Source of the DNA: Methanobrevibacter thaueri
GTDB lineage: Archaea; Methanobacteriota; Methanobacteria; Methanobacteriales; Methanobacteriaceae
Length of the DNA stretch: 5,237 nucleotides
Reading direction: 5' to 3'
NCBI RefSeq assembly: GCF_015062905.1
Contig: NZ_SUTK01000072.1
Span: 1 to 5,237, forward strand
The translations under genes and the position numbers were made by a program. Of this stretch, positions 1 to 5,237 are shown in pieces. The notes beneath the pieces were generated by a model that was given only the letters and a program-made list of their open reading frames with translations, ran no database searches and was not told where the DNA came from. Within the stretch, counting starts at the first letter, position 1, and every line of letters starts with the position of its first letter.

Positions 1-383
1 GATGTAATGGATGCGATGTAGAATGCGTTGCATTATTATCTCCAAGATATGATTTAGAGCAATATGGTATTTATGTTCACAACAATCCTCGTGAAGCTGA
101 TGTTTTGTTATTGACCGGTGCCGTTACCGAGCAGTGGGTCGATAATTTAAAGAGAGTGTATGATAAAGCTCCTGAACCAAAAATTGCAGTAGCGGTAGGA
201 AACTGTCCGCAATCAGGTGATGTATTTAATCAGGAAGGAGGTCATGTTTATGCTCCTGCTTCTGATTTTATTCCGGTTGCAGCAGCCATTCCTGGTTGTC
301 CGCCAAGACCTAGTGAAATATTGGAGGCTATCTTGGCTGTAGGTCCACAAGCTATTGCTGATCGTGGGAGGGAGCAAGAATGA
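1..383 (+). CDS. ehaN: Energy-converting hydrogenase A small subunit EhaN (5' end outside window)
   Basis: This is the small, electron-transferring subunit of the membrane-bound [NiFe] hydrogenase Eha; it carries the proximal [4Fe-4S] cluster next to the NiFe site of EhaO. The frame is open from base 3 to the TGA at 381-383, giving 126 visible residues. No start is present, so the N-terminus lies upstream; an internal ATG at 105 would remove the first cluster cysteines and is not the start. Visible cluster ligands are the CNGC pair followed by D-x-E (codons at 3-5 and 12-14), the Cys of GNCPQSG (204-206) and the Cys of PGCPPRP (297-299). This is the short single-cluster layout of group 4 hydrogenases and of NuoB in complex I. 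An extra Cys follows the CxxC pair (24-26). Its stop overlaps the ehaO start as ATGA. The assignment to Eha rather than Ehb rests on the downstream genes. Confidence 0.92.
   Translation, partial: CNGCDVECVALLSPRYDLEQYGIYVHNNPREADVLLLTGAVTEQWVDNLKRVYDKAPEPKIAVAVGNCPQSGDVFNQEGGHVYAPASDFIPVAAAIPGCPPRPSEILEAILAVGPQAIADRGREQE
366..371 (+). promoter_or_regulatory. Ribosome binding site of ehaO
   Basis: GGGAGG lies inside the end of ehaN, with its GGAGG core starting 13 bases upstream of the ehaO ATG at 380. It matches the anti-Shine-Dalgarno end of archaeal 16S rRNA and supports that start. It lies next to the ATGA overlap with ehaN, so the two genes are probably translationally coupled. Confidence 0.7.
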
Positions 384-1503
384 TAGTGCCTATTGGTCCA
401 ATTCATCCTGCTTTAAAGGAACCTATCAGACTCAAACTTCAAACTGAAGGAGAAAGGGTAGTTAAGGCAGAGATTGAATACGGTTATGTTCACAGAGGTA
501 TTGAAAAGATAATTGAAGGACAGACTTGGCAGAAAGGAATTTATCTTTCAGAACGTGTATGTGGTATTTGTTCATATGAACACACACAAACTTTTGCAGA
601 AACCATAGAGAAAATTTCCGATGTTGATGTTCCGCTCAGAGCCCAATTCTTGAGAGTAATAACAAACGAACTTGATAGGATTCAAAGTCATTTTCTTGGA
701 AATTCTACATTTTTCAAGTCAATGGACCATGAAACTTTATTTATGCATGTTTTGGAGTTAAGGGAATATGCAATGGATTCTATTGAATTATTGACTGGAA
801 ATAGAGTTAATATGGGTTGGAACGTTGTTGGCGGTGTAAGAATGGATGCTGATGAACGCCATTTCAAACCGATACTTGAAAATCTCGAAAAAATTGAAGA
901 AGGTTTTGAAAGAACACGTGCATTATTTGCCGAAGGTCCTGCACTCGCTTTGAGATGTAAAGGCATAGGTTACATGTCTAAAAAAGAAGCAATTAAAGGA
1001 AGGGCAGTAGGTCCTATTGGAAGAGCTTCAGGAGTTAAGGAAGATTATAGAAAAGGACATTACACCTATGATGATCACTTTGACTTTAAAGTAATTAGAC
1101 GGAGTGAAGGAGATAACTATGCAAGGACTCTAACAAGATTTGACGAAATTCCTGAATCCATTAGTTTGATAAGACAAGCTATTGAAAATATTCCTGATGG
1201 TGAAGTTCGTACTCCTGTTGATTTGAAATCAGGATATGCAATGCGTAAGAATGAAGCTCCTCGTGGAGAGGTTACATACATGATTGAAACTAATGGTAAT
1301 CTAATTAAAAATATCTCGATAAGAACTCCAAGTATTGCGAATATGGATTCATGTGCAAAATATATGATTCGGGATGTTCAACTGTTGCAGATGCCGTTGC
1401 AACCTATGCTACAAGCGACCCTTGCGTTGCATGTGCTGAAAGGGTTGCCATTACAAATGAAGCCGGAAAAACCGCAATTAAAAGATTCGATGAGGTGATA
1501 TAA
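380..1503 (+). CDS. ehaO: Energy-converting hydrogenase A large (NiFe catalytic) subunit EhaO, with an apparent frameshift near the 3' end
   Basis: EhaO is the catalytic subunit of Eha; it binds the NiFe centre where H2 is split, using two CxxC pairs. The N-terminal pair is clear: RVCGICSYEH, with C61, C64 and H68. The frame from the ATG at 380 matches the family through residue 334 (ending MIRDVQ). It then runs into 38 unrelated residues with no cysteine and stops at 1496-1498. The -1 frame from about 1381 reads TVADAVATYATSDPCVACAE and on to a TAA at 1501-1503, with the missing ligands at 1423-1425 and 1432-1434. Restoring one base gives 374 residues, with C349 and C352 followed by A-E-R. 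Arg instead of His after the last Cys pair also occurs in Ech-type group 4 enzymes. The restored stop overlaps the ehaP start as TAATG. As written, the protein lacks half of its nickel ligands and should be inactive. Identity is secure; whether the lesion is real is not. Confidence 0.9.
1379..1384 (+). other. Apparent 1-base deletion (frameshift site) in ehaO
   Basis: Upstream of here the conserved large-subunit sequence is in the frame of codons starting at 380; downstream it is in the -1 frame. The local bases are CAACTG. Adding one A (CAAACTG) gives Gln-Thr-Val-Ala-Asp and rejoins the two parts. The -1 frame is open only back to a TAA at 1306-1308, and the in-frame sequence stays family-like up to Gln334, so the break lies close to this spot. 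I see no slippery heptamer here that would suggest programmed frameshifting. Confidence 0.85.
1492..1499 (+). promoter_or_regulatory. Strong ribosome binding site of ehaP
   Basis: GAGGTGAT is an eight-base perfect complement to the usual 3' end of methanogen 16S rRNA, ending three bases before the ehaP ATG at 1503. It lies within the last codons of the restored ehaO frame. It fixes the ehaP start and suggests strong initiation even if ehaO translation ends early. Confidence 0.8.
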
Positions 1504-2531
1504 TGTCATCTTTAATGTGGTATATTTATGATTTTGCAAGAAAGGCATGGACAGATGCATTTGCTAATGCAAAAACTGACCCTGAAATTGTTGAAAAACC
1601 AGAACGTTTCAGAGACTTCCCAAAGGTTAACAAGGAATATTGTATTGGTTGTGGAGCATGTACAGTTTCATGTCCTTCTCCTAATGCCATAAAAATTGTC
1701 AGAGAAAAGGACACTGAAGACGGGGAAGGTTTGACTTATCCTGTCATTAATCCTGGTGCCTGCATTCGTTGTGGTTTTTGTGCCGAAGTTTGCCCAACAG
1801 ACCCGAAAACATTGGAATGTGGTTTGAATCATTTGATATTGCCTGAATTTAATATAATTCCATCAAAAAGGCAATACATTGTTGATGATTATTTATGTAT
1901 AAAATGTAAGAAATGTATGAAAAAATGTCCTGTTGATGCGATTGAAATTGTAAACGACAAGCTTCATGTAAATCAACTCAAATGTATCTCCTGTGGCGAA
2001 TGTCTGGATGTTTGTCCGGTAAATGGGGCCATGAAAGGAGTATTCGTTGAAAACTTACAGGACCAAAAAGATTTGATTCTTTTAACTGTAAATTATCTTG
2101 AAGATTATATTAACAGTAAGGAAGAAGATTTGAGGTCTTTGGAACGTGACGGTCTTTTGCAATATGAAGTCCCTCTTTCAGGCATTTGGGATGAGGCATT
2201 AAAAATTATTCCGGATGATGAAGTGTCTCGGGAAATCATTACTAATGCAGTAAATAGGCTTAAAATTAGAATTATTGATTGGGACGAATCTAAATGTGAA
2301 AAATGTCAATTGTGTGTTCCTGAATGTCCTACCGGTTGTATCACTTTTGATGAAGCCAACGATACGATTGTAAGGGATAAGGATAAATGTTTACGCTGTA
2401 GTATTTGTTACCAAACATGTCCATTTTCAGTTATTAAATATTTCATTGCCAAATTCTCCCTCGATGATGGTGAAATAATTTACACAACTGTAAAGGCATC
2501 TAATTTAAATGAGAATATTGTTATGGAGTGA
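1503..2531 (+). CDS. ehaP: Eha polyferredoxin EhaP, six [4Fe-4S] clusters
   Basis: This 342-residue iron-sulfur protein is expected to carry electrons within or to the Eha complex. Six CxxCxxCxxxC motifs are visible, at C47-C57, C87-C97, C132-C142, C161-C171, C265-C275 and C296-C306, enough for six [4Fe-4S] clusters. They fall into a group of four and a group of two, separated by a cluster-free segment (172-264) that is rich in charged and aliphatic residues and looks mostly helical. The first 45 residues have no cysteine and an aromatic start (MWYIYDF), perhaps a contact with the catalytic core; they do not form a convincing membrane segment. Two further cysteines, C106 and C279, lie outside the motifs. 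The count of six matches the 6-cluster polyferredoxin known from the Methanothermobacter eha operon. It overlaps the restored ehaO stop by one base. Its TGA lies six bases before the preferred ehaQ start. Confidence 0.93.
   Translation: MSSLMWYIYDFARKAWTDAFANAKTDPEIVEKPERFRDFPKVNKEYCIGCGACTVSCPSPNAIKIVREKDTEDGEGLTYPVINPGACIRCGFCAEVCPTDPKTLECGLNHLILPEFNIIPSKRQYIVDDYLCIKCKKCMKKCPVDAIEIVNDKLHVNQLKCISCGECLDVCPVNGAMKGVFVENLQDQKDLILLTVNYLEDYINSKEEDLRSLERDGLLQYEVPLSGIWDEALKIIPDDEVSREIITNAVNRLKIRIIDWDESKCEKCQLCVPECPTGCITFDEANDTIVRDKDKCLRCSICYQTCPFSVIKYFIAKFSLDDGEIIYTTVKASNLNENIVME
2525..2531 (+). promoter_or_regulatory. Ribosome binding site that sets the ehaQ start
   Basis: GGAGTGA covers the last codons of ehaP. 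Its first G is 12 bases upstream of the ATG at 2537, the same spacing as for ehaP and ehaR. It overlaps the alternative GTG at 2528, which has no such site upstream, so the ATG is preferred. Confidence 0.65.
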
Positions 2532-2536
2532 GTGTT

Positions 2537-3895
2537 ATGATTGATAATTATACTAAAACACCAAGACCATTAAGGCATGTTGATGTTGATTATTTGGTTG
2601 ATCAAACAAAATGTGCAAAATGTAGTGATAAGCCATGCATTCAATCCTGCCCTATTGATGCAGTTTATTTGGATAATGATGACGGTCTTATCAAATTAAA
2701 AAATACTTGCTTTGGTTGTGTATTGTGCCGTAATGCTTGTCCATTTGACGCAATTTCTCTTGATGTAAAAATGGACCCTCCTCTAAAGGAGAATGTTCCA
2801 AACATCAATGTTAAATTATGCAAAGCCTGTGGAGCATGTGTGCAGGCATGTAAAAACGCTTCCATCCATATTGTTGCAGACGGAAAGCAGGAACCTCACA
2901 GTGAAATAGATAAGGATACATGTATTCGCTGCGGCTATTGTTTCAGGGTATGTCCGACTGATGCAATAAAATATGGTCAGCTACTTCCTAAAACAGTCAA
3001 AGGAGGTAAGGCAATTGTTGTTAACCAGGATAAATGTATCGGATGTATGACATGTACTCGCGTATGTCCGTCAATGGGTGCAATCAATGTTGCAAGAACT
3101 AATAAACTGCCTTATATTAACCCGGGATACTGTGCAAGATGCGAAGAATGTATGCATTCCTGTCCTTCGACTGCAATCAAATATTCCTCACGTAAAAAAG
3201 CTTATAAGATGTATAGTGAGATTAAATCATTTGATATTGTGTCAGGTATTATTGATTATGATATAAAAAGGCTGTCTCTTGATTTGATAAGTTTAAATAA
3301 GGTTCTTGAGAAAGTCGGAAAATCAATAGCATTGGAATTCAATGACCAGAATTTTGAAAATTTCATTGAATGTAATGTAAATGATATGATGGAAAGGGAA
3401 CTCAAAATCAGTTTGGATTCAAGTATTGAAATAGACAAGTTCTCAAAATTATTCGGCTCTTATCTGATGGATAGAAACATAGAAGTCTATGAAAATAAAT
3501 GTATTGCCTGTGGGGACTGTTTTAATGTATGTCCTGTTGGAGCAATCGAATTAAATGGTCCAAATCCAATTAAAATCAATGATAATTGTATATATTGTGG
3601 CAAATGTGTAGAGCAATGTAAATTTGATGCTATTGGTGCTTATGATGATTATTTCTACAGTAAAGACACAGATTTATATTATGCCAGATCATATCTGCAT
3701 TATCAAAGAATCGGAGAGTTGTCAATTTCAACCACAAAATGTCAGGCTTGTGCAATTTGCGCTAAAAACTGTCCAACTGAAGCATTAACCTTGAATGGTG
3801 ATAAAATCGATTATGACAGTGAAAAATGTATCTACTGTAGGAATTGTGAATCAATTTGTCCATTGGATGCAATAAGAATTATTAACTTCAGGTGA
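2537..3895 (+). CDS. ehaQ: Eha polyferredoxin EhaQ, ten [4Fe-4S] clusters
   Basis: This 452-residue polyferredoxin probably forms an electron wire or reservoir between Eha and soluble ferredoxin partners. Ten cysteine motifs are visible, beginning at C26, C58, C95, C129, C167, C199, C322, C351, C402 and C431. Most are CxxCxxCxxxCP. The first is stretched (CAKCSDKPCIQSC, spacing 2-4-3), and the third and eighth have Lys in place of Pro after the last Cys. Six motifs form an N-terminal block and four a C-terminal block. A segment of about 110 residues between them (210-321) has a single Cys (C279) and looks helical. Ten clusters match the 10-cluster polyferredoxin of the known eha operon, which separates it from the 14-cluster one described for ehb. 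I prefer the ATG at 2537. A GTG at 2528 would overlap the ehaP stop and add three residues, but lacks a ribosome site. Confidence 0.92.
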   Translation: MIDNYTKTPRPLRHVDVDYLVDQTKCAKCSDKPCIQSCPIDAVYLDNDDGLIKLKNTCFGCVLCRNACPFDAISLDVKMDPPLKENVPNINVKLCKACGACVQACKNASIHIVADGKQEPHSEIDKDTCIRCGYCFRVCPTDAIKYGQLLPKTVKGGKAIVVNQDKCIGCMTCTRVCPSMGAINVARTNKLPYINPGYCARCEECMHSCPSTAIKYSSRKKAYKMYSEIKSFDIVSGIIDYDIKRLSLDLISLNKVLEKVGKSIALEFNDQNFENFIECNVNDMMERELKISLDSSIEIDKFSKLFGSYLMDRNIEVYENKCIACGDCFNVCPVGAIELNGPNPIKINDNCIYCGKCVEQCKFDAIGAYDDYFYSKDTDLYYARSYLHYQRIGELSISTTKCQACAICAKNCPTEALTLNGDKIDYDSEKCIYCRNCESICPLDAIRIINFR

Positions 3896-3896
3896 T
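3890..3896 (+). promoter_or_regulatory. Ribosome binding site that sets the ehaR start
   Basis: AGGTGAT spans the ehaQ stop codon and ends three bases before the ATG at 3900. This is the same spacing as at ehaP. It favours the ATG over the TTG codon immediately before it at 3897. Confidence 0.75.
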
Positions 3897-3899
3897 TTG

Positions 3900-4946
3900 A
3901 TGTTTGAAAAATCATTCATTACAGATTGTGAAGGTCCATTGACCCTAAATGACAATGCTTTCGAATTGGCTGTTCATTTCATTGAAAATGGAGGTGAACT
4001 TTTCAAAATCCTCAGTTTATACGATGACTATCTGGTTGATATTGTCAAGAAGGATAACTATAAGGCTGGAAACACTTTGAAGTTAGTTTTACCTTTCTTT
4101 GTCTGTGAAAACATTAAAAATGATGATTTGGTTGACTTTTCCCAAAACAATATTTATGCAGTTGATGAGTCAAAATTCCTTTTAAAATACTTGAAGGGAG
4201 CAATGAATACTTATATAGTTAGTACCAGTTATGGCCAATATATTGAAGCACTTTCAAATTATATGGATTTCCCATTTGAAAATACATTTTACACTAAAGT
4301 AGATGTAGATGCATTGTCTCTAAGTGATGATGAAATTGAAAAAGTCATACAATTCAAGCAGAAAATTTTGGATAATCCTGACGATTATGAACTGTTTGAT
4401 GATATTTTCTTTAATGAGATTCCAAAAATGGGCATTTATGAAGAAATCAAAAAAATAGATGTCGTTGGTGGTGAAGGAAAACGTTTGGCTATTGATGAGA
4501 TAATCAAAAGGGATGCTATCAACGTGGATGAAATACTCTATATCGGTGACAGCATCACTGATGTTGAACCATTGGAATTTGCAAGAAAGAACAACGGAAT
4601 CAGCATATCATTCAATGGAAATGAATATCCTCTCAAAGTGGCTGAAATAGCTATTGTATCACCAAGTGCAATCACAACTTGTGTAATAGCTAATATTTAT
4701 TCAAAAACTGATAAAGATAATGTTTTAAATTTTATTAAGGATTACAATGATTCAAATAATCTAATGGAATTATTTTACAGTTATGAAATTGATTTGGAAA
4801 TAAAAAATAAATTCTTTGATATTTTCAAGGATGAAAATTATCCCTTAATTAAAATAGTTGATGAAAATAACTTTGAAAGTATCTTGAAACTGAGTAAGGA
4901 CATGAGAAATAATATCCGAGGTCAGGATATTGGAGAATTAGGTTAA
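3900..4946 (+). CDS. ehaR: HAD-fold protein of the eha operon, EhaR
   Basis: This 348-residue soluble protein has haloacid dehalogenase (HAD) phosphatase features. Motif I is FITDCEGPLT near the N-terminus, with D9 as the expected nucleophile; the second acidic position is Glu11 rather than the usual Asp. Motif II is probably IVSTSYG (S108 or T109 in the phosphate-binding role). A Lys in GGEGKRLA (about K194) is a candidate for motif III. Motif IV is GDSITD (D217, D221), which would bind Mg2+. The region between motifs I and II and the stretch after about residue 120 could be cap elements. The C-terminal 100 residues are rich in Asn, Lys and Asp and show no motif I recognise. No signal peptide or membrane segment is seen. 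Position directly after ehaQ and before an Ftr paralogue fits EhaR of Methanobacteriales. Its substrate is unknown; a phosphatase role is inferred from the fold only. Confidence 0.85.
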   Translation: MFEKSFITDCEGPLTLNDNAFELAVHFIENGGELFKILSLYDDYLVDIVKKDNYKAGNTLKLVLPFFVCENIKNDDLVDFSQNNIYAVDESKFLLKYLKGAMNTYIVSTSYGQYIEALSNYMDFPFENTFYTKVDVDALSLSDDEIEKVIQFKQKILDNPDDYELFDDIFFNEIPKMGIYEEIKKIDVVGGEGKRLAIDEIIKRDAINVDEILYIGDSITDVEPLEFARKNNGISISFNGNEYPLKVAEIAIVSPSAITTCVIANIYSKTDKDNVLNFIKDYNDSNNLMELFYSYEIDLEIKNKFFDIFKDENYPLIKIVDENNFESILKLSKDMRNNIRGQDIGELG

Positions 4947-4952
4947 GTTTAT

Positions 4953-4962
4953 AGAAGGTAAT
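4953..4962 (+). promoter_or_regulatory. Ribosome binding site of the Ftr-like gene
   Basis: AGAAGGTAAT includes a near match to GGAGGTGAT (seven of nine bases from 4954). It ends three bases before the ATG at 4966, the spacing seen elsewhere in this operon. The ATG at 4963 would abut the site directly and is less likely. This gap of 19 bases is the largest between genes in the window. Confidence 0.6.
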
Positions 4963-4965
4963 ATG

Positions 4966-5237
4966 ATGAATTATGATAAAGTTGAAGACACATTTTTCGA
5001 AGCTTTTGAAGGCAAATATGTAAGGGCTTTAATTACAGGACCTACCAAAGAGATTGTGAAAAGGGCAGCATATGATTCCACTTCTACACCAAGTGCAGTA
5101 ATCGGCAGGGTAGAAGGAGGAGTTGAAGGATTTTTAGATGAAAATGAAACTCCTGACGGAAGATATGGTGCAATAGTTCAATACTGGTTAGGTGGAGATG
5201 ATGTCGAAAAGTTTGCATTTGAACTGTCCTACAGATT
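4966..5237 (+). CDS. ftr: Formylmethanofuran:tetrahydromethanopterin formyltransferase paralogue (3' end outside window)
   Basis: Ftr is a cytoplasmic enzyme that moves the formyl group from formylmethanofuran to tetrahydromethanopterin, the second step of CO2 reduction to methane. About 90 residues are visible, roughly the first third of a family member of about 300. The N-terminus keeps the family pattern EDTFFEAFEGK followed by R-x-LIT, and later ENETPDGRYG matches the conserved ETPDGR region. Between these, the sequence departs from what I remember of the main Ftr, so this is probably the second, operon-linked copy (Ftr II; within the ehaS/ehaT positions of the original eha naming, where I am not sure of the letter). 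The catalytic region is beyond the window, so activity cannot be judged. Start: the ATG at 4966 is preferred by ribosome-site spacing; the ATG at 4963 adds one Met. The symbol names the family, not proven activity. Confidence 0.83.
   Translation, partial: MNYDKVEDTFFEAFEGKYVRALITGPTKEIVKRAAYDSTSTPSAVIGRVEGGVEGFLDENETPDGRYGAIVQYWLGGDDVEKFAFELSYR

Noticed and set aside
688..966. Minus-strand open frame inside ehaO
   Set aside because: It lies opposite well-conserved hydrogenase coding sequence, its translation resembles no family I know, and it has no supporting context.
1303..1384. Programmed -1 ribosomal frameshifting to make the full EhaO
   Set aside because: No slippery heptamer is present at the break. 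The only A-rich candidate (about 1306-1312) lies upstream, and slipping there would lose the conserved segment ending MIRDVQ. A missing base is simpler.
380..1503. The ehb operon instead of eha
   Set aside because: The 6-cluster and 10-cluster polyferredoxins, followed by a HAD protein and an Ftr paralogue, fit eha; ehb is known for a single 14-cluster polyferredoxin.
1378..1714. Two minus-strand open frames across the ehaO/ehaP junction
   Set aside because: Both are antisense to conserved coding sequence (the nickel motif of ehaO and the first cluster motif of ehaP), and their translations look random.
2528..2536. GTG start for ehaQ overlapping the ehaP stop
   Set aside because: The overlap is tempting, but the ribosome site GGAGTGA covers this codon and is correctly spaced only for the ATG at 2537.
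2665..3438. Minus-strand frames and a short plus-strand frame (3078-3266) inside ehaQ
   Set aside because: They overlap the conserved cysteine motifs of ehaQ in other frames and show no protein features of their own.
4947..4965. Possible terminator or promoter before the ftr-like gene
   Set aside because: The gap is 19 bases, mostly filled by a ribosome site, with no T-run, hairpin or TATA box that would fit.

Overview
This window is the distal part of an eha operon, which encodes the energy-converting [NiFe] hydrogenase A of a hydrogenotrophic methanogen. The genes point to Methanobacteriales. AT-rich DNA, short or overlapping gene junctions and Shine-Dalgarno sites matching the archaeal 16S tail (GGAGGTGAT type) suggest a Methanobrevibacter-like species. 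The genus is an inference from composition and gene content, not a proven assignment.

Layout, all on the + strand. Positions 1-383 hold the 3' part of ehaN, the hydrogenase small subunit. Positions 380-1503 hold ehaO, the NiFe large subunit. Positions 1503-2531 hold ehaP, a 6x[4Fe-4S] polyferredoxin, and 2537-3895 hold ehaQ, a 10x[4Fe-4S] polyferredoxin. Positions 3900-4946 hold ehaR, a HAD-fold protein. From 4966 to the window edge is the 5' part of a formylmethanofuran:tetrahydromethanopterin formyltransferase (Ftr) paralogue. The 6-cluster plus 10-cluster polyferredoxin pair is what separates this locus from the related ehb operon. There is no non-coding stretch longer than 19 bases, and I see no internal promoter, terminator, RNA gene, repeat or mobile element.

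How they work together, from family knowledge: Eha is membrane-bound and uses an ion gradient to drive H2-dependent reduction of low-potential ferredoxin. That ferredoxin supplies the first step of methanogenesis, CO2 to formylmethanofuran. EhaN and EhaO form the catalytic module. EhaP and EhaQ probably wire electrons between it and soluble acceptors. The Ftr paralogue belongs to the step right after formylmethanofuran synthesis. The membrane subunits should lie upstream, outside the window.

The most notable observation is that ehaO is frameshifted as written. After Gln334 the reading frame leaves the conserved sequence, and the C-terminal nickel-binding motif (DPCVACAER) is encoded intact in the -1 frame. 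One missing base near 1379-1384, most simply an AAA run shortened to AA, explains it. Restoring it also produces a TAATG stop/start overlap with ehaP. It is either a sequence error or a recent mutation that would inactivate the hydrogenase. I do not see a wholly new system here.
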